Notes: generated by a model from the sequence alone, not told the origin. A stretch of DNA of 64,000 bases from Eubacteriales bacterium (GCA_021373115.1 JAJFTI010000036.1:76524-140523), one strand, 5' to 3'. Positions 8,147 through 17,384 are shown, counted from the first letter of the stretch. Translations and numbers: made by a program.

Positions 8147-8593
8147 ATGCGTATTTCCGCCAAGGGGCGCTACGCGCTCGCAGCCGTGATCAGCATGGCG
8201 CAGCAGCATCCTACCGGGGAATCGGTCACGCTTATCAGCATATCCGAGCGGCTCGGCATTTCCAAGATCTATCTGGAGCAGGTGTTCGCGCTGCTGAAAC
8301 GCGCCGAACTCGTCACCTCGGTGAAAGGCGCGCAGGGCGGTTATCAGCTCGCCCGGCCCCCGCGCATGATGACCGCGTTCGACGTGCTTTCCGCGGTGGA
8401 AACCACCCTGTTTGATAAAACGGAGGATACGGTGCTGGAAAAATCACCCGAGATCGAAGCGGCGATGCGGTTCGATGTATTTGATTTGCTGGACGGGGCG
8501 GTTGCCGGTGCGCTTCAAAAGGTCAATATTGAGCAGCTTGTCCTTTCGTCCGAACGCCGGAAAGGCGCAAACGCCGGTATGTTCTATATTTAG
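8147..8593 (+). CDS. Rrf2-family transcription regulator, CymR-like
   Basis: A 148-residue winged-helix DNA-binding protein. It begins with the family hallmark MRISAKGRYAL and has the helix-turn-helix around residues 28-50 (TLISISERLGISKIYLEQV) and wing VKGAQGGYQLAR. It has no cysteine at all, so it cannot hold an Fe-S cluster as IscR or NsrR do; this fits CymR, which represses cysteine-uptake and synthesis genes, in Bacillus together with CysK. The next gene, on the opposite strand, is cysK, and both control regions share TATAAAACATA. Function as cysteine regulator is an inference from sequence type and neighbourhood. Confidence 0.85.
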   Translation: MRISAKGRYALAAVISMAQQHPTGESVTLISISERLGISKIYLEQVFALLKRAELVTSVKGAQGGYQLARPPRMMTAFDVLSAVETTLFDKTEDTVLEKSPEIEAAMRFDVFDLLDGAVAGALQKVNIEQLVLSSERRKGANAGMFYI

Positions 8594-8608
8594 CAGCTTT
8601 GCAGAAGC

Positions 8609-8638
8609 AAAGACGCCCGTCGTAAACGAGCGTCTTTT
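8609..8638. terminator. Terminator between Rrf2 gene and cysK
   Basis: Arms AAAGACGC (8609-8616) and GCGTCTTT (8630-8637) with an inner TCGT/ACGA stem, followed by T residues on the plus strand. It separates two convergent genes. Confidence 0.8.
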
Positions 8639-8658
8639 TCATTGCGTTTGATTTCTTG

Positions 8659-9597
8659 TTATGCCAAATCCGCAAACAACGCGGTCGAAAGGTATCGCTC
8701 TCCGGTATCCGGGAGGATCACAACAATGGTCTTTCCCGCGTTCCCCGGCCGTTTGGCCAGTTCGGCTGCCGCCCAGAGCGCCGCGCCGCTGGAGATGCCG
8801 ACCAGCAAGCCCTCTGTCCTGGCGACTTCGCGGCCAACGGCAAATGCATCCTCGTTTTGCACGGCAATGATCTCGTCGTATACCGCGGTGTTCAGCACGG
8901 CGGGCACAAAGCCCGGGCCGATCCCCTGAATTTTATGCGGGCCGGGGCGCCCTTCCGAGAGAACGGGGGAATCCGCGGGTTCCACCACAACGACCTTGAC
9001 GTTCGGATTTTTGCTCTTGAGGTACTCGCCCGCGCCGGTAATCGTTCCGCCGGTACCCGCGGCGGAGACAAAAATATCCACCTTTCCGTCGGTATCCTCC
9101 CAAATCTCCGGCCCGGTGGTCGCCCGGTGAACTGCGGGATTTGCCGGATTTGTAAACTGCCCCGGGATGAACGCGTTCGGAATCTGAGCCGCAAGTTCCT
9201 CCGCTTTGGCGATGGCTCCCTTCATGCCCTTTGCGCCTTCCGTGAGTACGATCTCCGCGCCGTATGCCTTCATGAGAACGCGGCGTTCCACGCTCATGGT
9301 CTCCGGCATAGTCAGAATAATGCGATACCCGCGCGCCGCCGCAACGGAAGCAAGCCCGATACCCGTGTTTCCGCTGGTCGGCTCAATAATCACGCTGCCC
9401 TCTTTGAGAATCCCCTTCTTCTCCGCGTCGTCAATCATTGCCAGCGCAATGCGGTCCTTCACGCTGCCGGCCGGGTTGAAATATTCCAGTTTGGCAACGA
9501 CCTTTGCCTTGAGATTGTGCTTCTTCTCATAATTGGAAAGCTCCAGCAGCGGAGTCTTGCCAATCAGCTCCGTCAGACTCTTCGCAATCTTACCCAT
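8659..9597 (-). CDS. cysK: Cysteine synthase A (O-acetylserine sulfhydrylase)
   Basis: PLP enzyme making cysteine from O-acetylserine and sulfide. The 312-residue product has the PLP lysine Lys47 in [12 protein letters not shown], the substrate loop TSGNTGIG (residues 74-81), the phosphate-binding [13 protein letters not shown] segment, and [11 protein letters not shown] near the C-terminus. The ATG at 9597 follows GAAGGAG and gives the normal start [13 protein letters not shown]; an in-frame upstream ATG lies before the Shine-Dalgarno. It has its own promoter with an AT-rich inverted repeat between promoter and start. In CymR systems CysK also acts as the co-repressor partner, which the neighbouring Rrf2 gene makes plausible here. 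Confidence 0.95.
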   Translation of the reverse strand: MGKIAKSLTELIGKTPLLELSNYEKKHNLKAKVVAKLEYFNPAGSVKDRIALAMIDDAEKKGILKEGSVIIEPTSGNTGIGLASVAAARGYRIILTMPETMSVERRVLMKAYGAEIVLTEGAKGMKGAIAKAEELAAQIPNAFIPGQFTNPANPAVHRATTGPEIWEDTDGKVDIFVSAAGTGGTITGAGEYLKSKNPNVKVVVVEPADSPVLSEGRPGPHKIQGIGPGFVPAVLNTAVYDEIIAVQNEDAFAVGREVARTEGLLVGISSGAALWAAAELAKRPGNAGKTIVVILPDTGERYLSTALFADLA

Positions 9598-9615
9598 AAA
9601 ACTTACTCCTTCTTT

Positions 9616-9643
9616 GCATATATGTATTATATGTTTTATATGC
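9616..9643 (-). promoter_or_regulatory. AT-rich inverted repeat, candidate operator of cysK
   Basis: Minus strand GCATATA ... TATATGC with TATAAAACATA inside (9630-9640). The 11-base core is identical to one at the Rrf2 promoter. It lies between the cysK -10 box and the Shine-Dalgarno, a position suited to repression. Confidence 0.5.
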
Positions 9644-9647
9644 ATTG

Positions 9648-9676
9648 ACTGTACCGCTTTTCGTTTTCTTTGTCAA
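9648..9676 (-). promoter_or_regulatory. Promoter of cysK
   Basis: Minus strand TTGACA (9671-9676), 17-base spacer, TACAGT (9648-9653). Confidence 0.8.
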
Positions 9677-9686
9677 GCGCTTTCTT

Positions 9687-9713
9687 AAAAAAACAGCCGG
9701 ATTTCTCCGGCTG
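9687..9713 (-). terminator. Terminator of the tex-xdhC unit
   Basis: Minus strand CAGCCGGA, loop GAAA, TCCGGCTG, then seven T residues. It lies 14 bases after the xdhC-like stop and just before the cysK promoter. Confidence 0.9.
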
Positions 9714-9727
9714 CCTATCATCTTTGT

Positions 9728-10648
9728 TTAAGCCTGTGAAAACGGTTCGATCCAGGCCTTCATCCGTCCGCCGCAGACCATGCCCTCTTCCTCGGCAACG
9801 TCATTGCTCATGTCGAGGTCGAAGCATCCGGCTTTTCCGGTTCGCAGCACCTCCAGCGCGCGGTTGATGATCTCATGTTCCCCGCAGCCGCCGCCTACGG
9901 TGCCGACAATCCCGCCAAGCTGATTTACCGCCATGATCGCGCCGGTCGGAACGGGCGTGCTCCCGCTTTTCTCCACAATGACGGCCAGCGCGCAGGGTTC
10001 CCGGTTTTCCATCAGATAAGCCAGCAGCTCCGGCTCGTGGCTGGTGAGCGCGAGACGTTCCGCCTCCCGCTCGCCGCTTTTGCTGCTGCGCTGCTGGATG
10101 AGTTCCGCCAGAATGGAAATCGCAATCTCCTTCGGCGTTTCCGCGCCGATCGACAAGCCGATCGGCGTATGGACGCGGTCGATTTTTGCGCGGTCAATCC
10201 CTTCTTCCTCCAGCAGGCGGAAGAGTTCAACCGTTCGCCGCCGGGATCCGATCAGCCCCAGATAGCGCGGCATCGTTCCGGAGAACAGCGCGCGAAGGCA
10301 CGTTGCGTCATAGCGATGCCCTCGCGTAATAACGCAAACGAAATCATAGCGCGTGATGCTGAGCTCGGAGATCGCTTTGACAAACGAGTCGCAGACTACC
10401 CGTTCCGCGTCGGGAAAGCGAACGGCGTTGGCAAAGCTCGGCCGGTCGTCTACCACCGTTACGGCGAATTCGAGATCGGCGGCATAGCGGCAGAGCGGCT
10501 GGGCTACATGCCCGCCACCCAAAAGAATCAAACGGGCGGGCGGCAGAAAGACGCGCGTATAAGTCTTTTTCGCACCTTTGCCGTCTATGGTATCAAGAAT
10601 CAGTTCGGCGGGCGCGCCGCCTTCCATGGCGGGGTTGATAAAACGCAT
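9728..10648 (-). CDS. XdhC/CoxI-family protein with reversed domain order
   Basis: XdhC proteins protect and modify molybdenum cofactor for xanthine dehydrogenase-type hydroxylases. This 306-residue product contains both family domains, but in the order Rossmann first (LILLGGGHVAQPL near residue 45; GLIGSRRRT near 130; HTPIGLSIGAETP) and CoxI domain second (VEKSGSTPVPTGA near 225; GTVGGGCGEHEI). In the family members I know the CoxI part comes first. The ATG at 10648 follows AAGGAGGAACCCG. It lies 42 bases after tex and ends at a strong terminator. No molybdenum hydroxylase gene is in the window, so the partner enzyme is unknown. Confidence 0.82.
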   Translation of the reverse strand: MRFINPAMEGGAPAELILDTIDGKGAKKTYTRVFLPPARLILLGGGHVAQPLCRYAADLEFAVTVVDDRPSFANAVRFPDAERVVCDSFVKAISELSITRYDFVCVITRGHRYDATCLRALFSGTMPRYLGLIGSRRRTVELFRLLEEEGIDRAKIDRVHTPIGLSIGAETPKEIAISILAELIQQRSSKSGEREAERLALTSHEPELLAYLMENREPCALAVIVEKSGSTPVPTGAIMAVNQLGGIVGTVGGGCGEHEIINRALEVLRTGKAGCFDLDMSNDVAEEEGMVCGGRMKAWIEPFSQA

Positions 10649-10689
10649 CGGGTTCCTCCTTGCGCGCAAACGCGCGGCGGCACGGCCGC

Positions 10690-12843
10690 TTACGCCTGCA
10701 CTTGCTTGATTGAGAGCGAAATGCGCTTCTTCGGGATGTCCACGCCCAGCACGACCACCTTCACAATATCCCCGATGGACAGCACCTCGGAAGGATGCTT
10801 GATGAAGCGGTTGACAATTTCCGAAATATGGACCAGTCCGTCCTGATGTACGCCAATATCGACGAATACGCCAAAGTCAATTACGTTCCGCACCGTACCC
10901 GTCAGAATCATACCGGGGACGATGTCCTTGATATCCAGCACATCCGTACGTAAAACCGGTTTGGGCAGCTCGTCGCGCGGATCGCGGCCGGGCTTGACGA
11001 GTTCCTTGACCACGTCCCGCAGCGTTGGCAGTCCAACGCCGCATTCGGCGGCAAGTTTGCTTTCGCCATACTGCTTCACGCGCTCCGGCAAATCGCCGAT
11101 CTTTCCCGCCGAAACGTCCGCGAGCTGATAGCCGGTCTGATGCAGGAGCTTTTCCGCCGCCGCATAGCTCTCCGGATGCACGCCTGTGTTGTCGAGCACG
11201 AGCTTGCTTTCCGGTACGCGCAGAAAACCCGCGCACTGCTCAAAGGCCTTCGGCCCCATCTTCGGAACCTTCATCAGCTGCTTGCGGCTAAAGAACGCGC
11301 CGTTTTCCTCACGGAACACGACAATATTCTTCGCAAGCGTTTCGTTCAGGCCTGCAACCTGCTTCAAGAGCGAGGGGGACGCGGTGTTGACGTCCACGCC
11401 AACGGCGTTCACGCAGTCCTCCACCACGCCGTCCAGCGTTTCACTGAGGCGCTTTTGCGGCATGTCGTGCTGATACTGTCCAACGCCGATAGCCTTTGGA
11501 TCGATCTTGACGAGTTCCGCCAGCGGGTCCTGCAGCCGCCGCGCAATCGAAACAGCCGAGCGGAGGTTTACATCGTACTGCGGGAACTCCTCCGCCGCGA
11601 GCTTGCTCGCGGAGTAAACGGAAGCGCCCGCCTCGTTGACGATCATATAGCTGACGCCGTGGTTTCGCGCGATCAGTTCCACCGTCATCTGCTCCGTTTC
11701 GCGCGAAGCGGTGCCGTTTCCGATTGCAATATGCTCGACGGCGTGCTTTTTTACGAGCGATTCGAGCTTTTCAATCGCTTCCTCTTTCTGGCGCTCGCCA
11801 AATGTCGGGTAAACGACGGTTGTATCGAGCACTTTGCCCGTGCCGCTGATCACGGCAACCTTGCAGCCGTTGCGGTAACCGGGATCAAGCCCCATGGTCA
11901 CGTGCCCCTTGACCGGCGGCTGCATGAGAAGCGGCTTTAGGTTCAGCGCGAAATTATGGATCGCACCTTCGTTGGCAAGGTCGGTCAGGGCGGTGCGGGT
12001 TTCCCGCTCCATGGAAGGGTAAATCAGGCGGTCGTAAGCGTCCTCCGACGCGGCTTCCACAAATTTGCTCGCGGCGGAACCCGGTTTGACCACGGAGCGT
12101 TTGACCGCTTCGAGCGCAAGTTCGCGGTCGAGATCGAGGCTGACTTTGAGAAACCCCTCCTTCTCCCCGCGGTTGATCGCGAGGATCTGGTGGCTCTGCA
12201 GGCGGCTCATCGGCTGGTCGAACTTGTAGTAGAGGCTGTAGACGGAGTCCTCCTCCTTGGCGGCAACCGAACCGACCTTGGCGTTTTTCGCAATGACGTC
12301 CCGCAGCTTCTGGCGGATATTCGCGTCGTCGGACACGTTCTCCGCAATGATATCCGAAGCGCCGGCAAGCGCCTCCTCCACCGTATTGACGCCTTTTTCG
12401 GGATCGAGAAATGCTTGTGCAAGGCGTTCCGGCGCGGGCAGTTCTTTTCCCTGCGCAAAGATTTGATCCGCCAGCGGTTCCAGGCCTTTTTCTTTGGCGA
12501 TGGTCGCGCGTGTGCGGCGTTTCTGTTTATATGGGCGGTATAAATCCTCCAGTACGGCGAGCGTTTTCGCTTCGTCAATCGCTTTTTCCAGTTCTCCGGT
12601 CAGTTTGTCCTGCGCGGCAATCGCTTTTTTGATCTCTTCCCGGCGCTGAGCAAGGCTGCGAAGGTACGCCAGCCGGTCGGCCAGGTCGCGCAGCGTCGTG
12701 TCGTCCATTGTGCCGTGCATTTCTTTGCGGTAGCGGGCGATAAACGGAATCGAATATCCTTCGTCAATGAGGTCCACAACGTTTTTCACGTGCGTTTCGC
12801 TTTTGTTGAACTCCCGGGCGAGCAGTTGAATCTGAGTTTCCAT
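10690..12843 (-). CDS. tex: Tex-family RNA-binding transcription accessory protein
   Basis: A 717-residue nucleic-acid-binding protein of the Tex/Spt6 type, thought to act in transcription and RNA handling. Domain order matches the family: N-terminal helical region (EFNKSETHVKNVVDLI, residues 8-23), YqgF/RNase H-like domain starting about 325 (MGLDPGYRNGCKVAV), helix-hairpin-helix region (VGVDVNTAS; KVPKMGPKAFEQC), and a C-terminal S1 domain at about 640-710 (GMILTGTVRNVIDFGVFVDIG). The start at 12843 follows AAAGGAG; an earlier in-frame ATG lacks one. It heads a unit with the XdhC-like gene. Confidence 0.94.
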   Translation of the reverse strand: METQIQLLAREFNKSETHVKNVVDLIDEGYSIPFIARYRKEMHGTMDDTTLRDLADRLAYLRSLAQRREEIKKAIAAQDKLTGELEKAIDEAKTLAVLEDLYRPYKQKRRTRATIAKEKGLEPLADQIFAQGKELPAPERLAQAFLDPEKGVNTVEEALAGASDIIAENVSDDANIRQKLRDVIAKNAKVGSVAAKEEDSVYSLYYKFDQPMSRLQSHQILAINRGEKEGFLKVSLDLDRELALEAVKRSVVKPGSAASKFVEAASEDAYDRLIYPSMERETRTALTDLANEGAIHNFALNLKPLLMQPPVKGHVTMGLDPGYRNGCKVAVISGTGKVLDTTVVYPTFGERQKEEAIEKLESLVKKHAVEHIAIGNGTASRETEQMTVELIARNHGVSYMIVNEAGASVYSASKLAAEEFPQYDVNLRSAVSIARRLQDPLAELVKIDPKAIGVGQYQHDMPQKRLSETLDGVVEDCVNAVGVDVNTASPSLLKQVAGLNETLAKNIVVFREENGAFFSRKQLMKVPKMGPKAFEQCAGFLRVPESKLVLDNTGVHPESYAAAEKLLHQTGYQLADVSAGKIGDLPERVKQYGESKLAAECGVGLPTLRDVVKELVKPGRDPRDELPKPVLRTDVLDIKDIVPGMILTGTVRNVIDFGVFVDIGVHQDGLVHISEIVNRFIKHPSEVLSIGDIVKVVVLGVDIPKKRISLSIKQVQA

Positions 12844-13031
12844 GGTTGCTCCTTTGCGTATTGGTATCAAACGGCGTACCGTTATTCTACCATAAACGGA
12901 GGGTTGCGCAAAGCGTCGTTCCTTGGTTCGCCATACGCCTTGCGGCTCATCTTCCTTCCGTCCCCCGGAAAATTATGCTAAAATAGGGTCAGGTTCTGCA
13001 AAGTTGCAGGCAGGGAAAGGACGTACAATCT

Positions 13032-14018
13032 ATGAAGCGGCCGATTCACCGGCGTTGGTGGTTTATTCTTCTCGAAGTATTGCTGGCTCTTTCGCTCTGC
13101 CTTGCCGTTGTGCTCTCAGTCTCAACCAAGCTGCAGGAACGCGCAATCCGTTTCATCTGCTCCGGCGGCGCCGCATCCGGCGAATCGGCACAAACGGACG
13201 TCTTGACGCTGGCAGCGGACGCTTCCTACCACAGCGGTTACCCGAACGGAACGCTGGATCTCTACGCCGCGCCTTCGGACGAGCCGCTTCCGCTCGTGGT
13301 ATATGCGCACGGCGGCTACTACATCGGCGGTGACAAATCCAGCGCGACGGAGTACTGCAAGACAATCGCCGCAAAAGGATATGCCGTTGCGAATCTCAAC
13401 TATCAGCTCGCACCGGACGGGCAGTATCCCACGCAAATCCTTCAGGTGAACGAGGCGCTTTCGTACCTGCTTAAAAACGCCGAATCCTTCGGGATTGATC
13501 CGTCCCGCGTATTCATCGGCGGGGACAGCGCGGGCGGGCACCTCGCTTCGCAGATGGGGCTCTATTATACCAATCCCGATTTCTGTTTAAAAACCGGCGG
13601 TACGCCCGCACTTTCGGCGGAACAGCTCCGCGGGGTGATCCTTCTCTGCGGATATTACAATACGGAAACGGTTCGGGAAACGCACTTTCCAATGATTGCC
13701 GATTCCATTTGGGTTCTTACCGGCGAGAAGAATTACGAAGGCACGGGGGTTTCCGCGCGGATGAACACCGTTGGTCAGATTACGCCGGATTATCCGCCCG
13801 TGTATGTTACCTGCGGGGATAAGGACCCGTTTCTTTCGCAGGCCGGCGAGCTGATCAACGCGCTGGAGGAGAACGGCGTCGCAGTGGACGCATATCTTCC
13901 CATCTCCGCCGCCGAACCGCTGCAGCACGAATACCAGGCCGTATTGACCTCCGCCGCCGGTGCGGAGGCAATGAATCGTCTCCTTGCCTTTCTGTCGGAG
14001 CAATCGAAACTTTCCTGA
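13032..14018 (+). CDS. Membrane-anchored alpha/beta hydrolase (HSL-type esterase)
   Basis: A 328-residue protein with an N-terminal hydrophobic segment (about residues 11-31) and an alpha/beta hydrolase domain outside the membrane. The oxyanion-hole motif VYAHGGYYIGG and the nucleophile elbow GGDSAGGHLA place it in the hormone-sensitive lipase/BD-FAE-like esterase group; the catalytic Asp and His are likely in GDKDPF and LQHEYQ. It probably cleaves carboxyl esters, for example acyl groups on polysaccharides, but the substrate cannot be read. Start ATG follows GGAAAGGA. An extended -10 (TATGCTAAAAT) lies about 60 bases upstream. A long perfect hairpin follows the gene. Confidence 0.82.
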   Translation: MKRPIHRRWWFILLEVLLALSLCLAVVLSVSTKLQERAIRFICSGGAASGESAQTDVLTLAADASYHSGYPNGTLDLYAAPSDEPLPLVVYAHGGYYIGGDKSSATEYCKTIAAKGYAVANLNYQLAPDGQYPTQILQVNEALSYLLKNAESFGIDPSRVFIGGDSAGGHLASQMGLYYTNPDFCLKTGGTPALSAEQLRGVILLCGYYNTETVRETHFPMIADSIWVLTGEKNYEGTGVSARMNTVGQITPDYPPVYVTCGDKDPFLSQAGELINALEENGVAVDAYLPISAAEPLQHEYQAVLTSAAGAEAMNRLLAFLSEQSKLS

Positions 14019-14066
14019 CTTCAAAAGGGCATATTGGTCGAACAACAACAAGAATTCGGTTTCCAG

Positions 14067-14120
14067 ACGTTAACCGGCAAGGCCGCGAAATCCGCGGCCT
14101 TGCCGGTTAACGTCCTTTTC
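14067..14120. terminator. Long perfect hairpin between convergent genes
   Basis: Two 21-base arms beginning ACGTTAACCGG (14067-14087 and 14093-14113) around a five-base loop, followed by CCTTTTC. It probably ends transcription from both sides; it lies directly before the 3' end of the EAL gene. Confidence 0.8.
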
Positions 14121-15885
14121 AAAAAGAACCCGCGCTAGACGGCCTGCCGCTGTCCACCTGCGTTTGAAGCAGCCGCAGCAGCGCGTCCGCCGGAAGCGGA
14201 ACGCTCAGAAGGTATCCCTGCGCGGTGTCGCAGCCGATGCGGCGCACCTGTTCCATCTGCTCCCGTGTCTCAACCCCTTCGGCAACCACCTCCGCGCCCA
14301 GCGCATGGCCGAGGCGGGACATGCTTTCGTTAATCACCAGCGCGGACGGATCCTGAATGAATGCGCGGTCGATCTTGATCGTTGCGACCTTTAAATCCTT
14401 CAGCAGGCTCAGCGAGGAATATCCCGTTCCAAAGTCGTCCAGCGCGATTCGAACGCCGTATGCGCTCAGCCGGTTCAGTTTCTCGATTGCCTCGCTCTCA
14501 TGATTCAGCACCACGGATTCCGTAATCTCCAGTTCCAGGCGTTCCGGCGCAATATTGAACAGCTGCAGCTGGCTGGTAACGTGCTCCGCAAATCCTTCCT
14601 GAATCAATTGTACGCCGGAGACGTTCACTGCCATTCGAATTGGAAGCTGCAGTTCCATCTCGATTCGTTTCATCGTTTCGCAGGCGGTTTTCAGCACCCA
14701 TGCGCCGAGCGGCAGTATCATCCAGCTTTCCTCGGCAATACCAATGCAATCGATTGGCGGAACTTCGCCGAGCTCCGGGCTATGCCAGCGCAGCAGCGCT
14801 TCCGCGCCGGTGATCCGCCCGGTTTCCAAATCGAACTGCGGCTGGAAAAACAGTTCAAACTCACGGTTCGGCAGCGCTTTTGGCAACGCGTTCCGAATTC
14901 TCGTCCGGCGCAGCAAGCTCTGCCCGATTTGATCATCGAAGAAAACGATTTGCCTGCCGCTCTTCTTTGCCTGATACAGGGCAAGATTTGCTTTCATGAT
15001 CAAGTCGTCCCGGTTCGTGCCATCCTGCGGGTAGCACGCAACGCCGCAGCTGGCCGAAATGTGGAAGCGGGTACCCTCGTCGTCCACCGGCTCGCGAATG
15101 GCGTTCAGATATTCCAAAAGCAGAGCCCTCGTTTGCTGTATTTCGCAATCCAATTCGCATAATAGGACAAGTTCCGTACCCGTCATGCTGAAAAGCATGT
15201 CCGAATCCTTGCGTATCGCCCGCAACCGCGAGGAAATGGCGCGCATGACCCGGTCGCTGAGTACGCTCCCGTAGGAAGCCAGAACCTCCGCCAGATTGTC
15301 CGGGCCGAAGATTGCGAGGAAAAACGGTTCCGCGTCCTTGCGCTCCACGCGCGCGGCAAACGCGTCGTACAAGCAAATGCGGTTCGGAAGGCCGGTAATC
15401 GATTCCACATGCGCAAGCCAGTCGTTTTCCTCCTGTTGTCTTTTCAGCTCGTTCGCGGTCTTCCTCCGCTCCTCGCGTTCCGTTACATATTCCGATATAT
15501 CGGTAATCGTGATTGCGACATGATCCGGTTTGGGGCAGTAGGCCAACGCGGTAAACCACTTCTTCAGCGCGCCGGAATATTGGGAAATCTGCTCCGAAAC
15601 ACCCGTCTTTACCACGCGGTCAAAGCAATCGATCCAGTAACGTTCGGTTTCCGGATAAATACTCATTACGTTCTTTCCGATCACTTCCTCCCGTTTTAGC
15701 CCCGTTTCCAATTCGAACGCCTTATTTACCGCAAGTATGATGTAATCCACCGCGTTCCCTTCCGCATCGTATACCATGCGATAATAGGAAAACTGGCTGA
15801 TCATATTTTCAAACAGCAAGCGCAGTTCGTCTTCGGATAGTTGCTGCCGCACCGGATGCCCGCTCGTAATATCCTTGTTTTTCAC
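14119..15885 (-). CDS. PAS - degenerate GGDEF - EAL protein, c-di-GMP phosphodiesterase
   Basis: A cytosolic protein of 588 residues: PAS-like sensor (about 15-130), GGDEF domain (about 160-320) and EAL domain (about 335-580). The GGDEF signature is degenerate (TGTELVLL), so it is unlikely to make c-di-GMP and may act as a regulatory GTP-binding domain. The EAL domain keeps the key residues: GAEALLRWHS, NVSGVQL, LEITESV, DDFGTGYSSL, IKIDRAFI and the final Glu in VVAEGVE, so it should hydrolyse c-di-GMP. A GTG start at 15885 is chosen because GGGGAGG lies 8 bases upstream; an ATG at 15987 in frame has poorer context. It lies downstream of an intact GGDEF gene on the same strand. Confidence 0.88.
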   Translation of the reverse strand: MKNKDITSGHPVRQQLSEDELRLLFENMISQFSYYRMVYDAEGNAVDYIILAVNKAFELETGLKREEVIGKNVMSIYPETERYWIDCFDRVVKTGVSEQISQYSGALKKWFTALAYCPKPDHVAITITDISEYVTEREERRKTANELKRQQEENDWLAHVESITGLPNRICLYDAFAARVERKDAEPFFLAIFGPDNLAEVLASYGSVLSDRVMRAISSRLRAIRKDSDMLFSMTGTELVLLCELDCEIQQTRALLLEYLNAIREPVDDEGTRFHISASCGVACYPQDGTNRDDLIMKANLALYQAKKSGRQIVFFDDQIGQSLLRRTRIRNALPKALPNREFELFFQPQFDLETGRITGAEALLRWHSPELGEVPPIDCIGIAEESWMILPLGAWVLKTACETMKRIEMELQLPIRMAVNVSGVQLIQEGFAEHVTSQLQLFNIAPERLELEITESVVLNHESEAIEKLNRLSAYGVRIALDDFGTGYSSLSLLKDLKVATIKIDRAFIQDPSALVINESMSRLGHALGAEVVAEGVETREQMEQVRRIGCDTAQGYLLSVPLPADALLRLLQTQVDSGRPSSAGSF

Positions 15886-16004
15886 CCTTGACGCCTCCCC
15901 TGGACAGAACTTCTGCAAAAGCCGCCGTCCTTTGTTTCGCCTTCGCTGCCGCGCTATTCCAAAACCGGTTCCCGTCGCATCCATCATCCCCTGTTGATAT
16001 GCCG

Positions 16005-17117
16005 TTACGAATCGCTTTTGCCGTTCACCCGATTTCGCCCCGCCCGTTTCGAGGAATACAGCGCCGCATCCGCCGCGCCAATCAGTTCTTCCCGGGTCAC
16101 GCCGTTGTCGGGCAGGGCGGCGACGCCAAACGACAGGGTAATCCCGTTGATGCCCTCCTCGTTTGGATTAAATGCCAGTCTCTCGATATCGTTTCGCATG
16201 GAGTTTGCCCGGAGAACGCCTTCTTCCAGCGAGCAGTCGGGCAGAATCAGGCAGAACTCGTCCCCGCCAAAGCGGCAGGCCACGTCCGAAGCGCGAATGC
16301 TTTTGTTTAAAAATGCGGAAACCTTAATGAGCGCGTTATCGCCGAGCACATGACCAACGCTGTCGTTGATCACTTTAAATCCGTCGATATCCGTCATTAT
16401 CACCGTCAGCGGAAGCTGCTTTCGGGTCGCCCGCCGGGTTTCACGATCCAGCGTCTCTTCCATGTAGCGGCGGTTAAACAGCCCCGTCAGCGAATCGCGA
16501 ACGGAGAGTTCGCGCAGCTTGGCCTCGTCTTCCAGCAATTGGTTGCGCTGCTTTTCTATCTGCGCGAGCTGGCGCTTGTTGGTAAAGCCGTAAAGAATTC
16601 CGATGACGGAGGTGAATACAATAAACGCAATCAGGCTCGGCCAATTGATTGCCCGCAACGCCGGGCTGAGTGAAACCGCGGCAACTACACCGCAGATTTG
16701 TATGGCGGATATCACAAGCGTGACCCGTTCCGAAAGAAGGATCGAGCAAAGCTGAATCGACATGCCAATGTAGATCAGCGGCACGAAATCTCCGGCAAGC
16801 ACCGTTGGATCCAACAGTATGGAAAGCCACGGCCCAAAGACCATACAGGCGGATGTAAGCCAGCCGGAAATAGGATAACGCCCTCGCAGATTGAACGCCA
16901 GTGCGACGGCTACGATCCCCATCAGCCCGCCCAGTAGCAGAAGATAAAACGCAAGCCGTTCGCCGCGATCAACAAACAAGCATAGAATCATCGTGCAAAA
17001 GATAAGCACCAGATAAATCAACTGAAAGACAAGCAGATTAACGGCGCTGCGAGCCTCGCCCGCTGTATGCCGGTTTTGAAAAGCAGAAAGAAACGTACTG
17101 ATTCTGGTGTTCTTCAT
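16005..17117 (-). CDS. Membrane diguanylate cyclase
   Basis: A 370-residue protein with about six N-terminal membrane spans (residues 27-180), a short coiled region and a GGDEF domain from about 205. The active site RFGGDEF is intact and the RxxD inhibitory site (RASD) lies five residues before it, so it should convert two GTP to c-di-GMP with product inhibition. The family pattern RDSLTGLFNRRY and GADAALY-like helix (AADAALYSSKRAGRN) are present. The signal sensed by the membrane part is unknown. The start follows AAAGGTAAGGTTTTGCT on the minus strand. With the adjacent EAL protein it forms an opposing synthesis and breakdown pair. Confidence 0.92.
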   Translation of the reverse strand: MKNTRISTFLSAFQNRHTAGEARSAVNLLVFQLIYLVLIFCTMILCLFVDRGERLAFYLLLLGGLMGIVAVALAFNLRGRYPISGWLTSACMVFGPWLSILLDPTVLAGDFVPLIYIGMSIQLCSILLSERVTLVISAIQICGVVAAVSLSPALRAINWPSLIAFIVFTSVIGILYGFTNKRQLAQIEKQRNQLLEDEAKLRELSVRDSLTGLFNRRYMEETLDRETRRATRKQLPLTVIMTDIDGFKVINDSVGHVLGDNALIKVSAFLNKSIRASDVACRFGGDEFCLILPDCSLEEGVLRANSMRNDIERLAFNPNEEGINGITLSFGVAALPDNGVTREELIGAADAALYSSKRAGRNRVNGKSDS

Positions 17118-17384
17118 AGCAAAACCTTACCTTTGTTTGGATTGTCTGTATGAAAGATCAAAGGGAATCGCAGCGACGGATTGTTCCTGATACATAGATT
17201 GAATATTTAACCGGTTTTCGCCGTTTTTTTTGAATAGCAGGTTAAGTCAGTTCAATTGAATACTATTTACATTTTAGACTTGCAATAGACGAGCGTCAAC
17301 CAAATTACTTCCGGGAAACCATGCAAAACGCCCGCCGCCCATCCTGTCTGAAAAAGCGTTCTATCGGATAAACGGCATTTAACA
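17118..17384 (-). other. Upstream region of the diguanylate cyclase gene
   Basis: No gene is seen. A minus-strand promoter candidate is TTGCAA (17280-17285), 17-base spacer, TATTCA (17257-17262), giving a 5' leader of about 135 bases. A TTCAATTGAA palindrome at 17251-17260 overlaps the -10 box. Confidence 0.45.
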
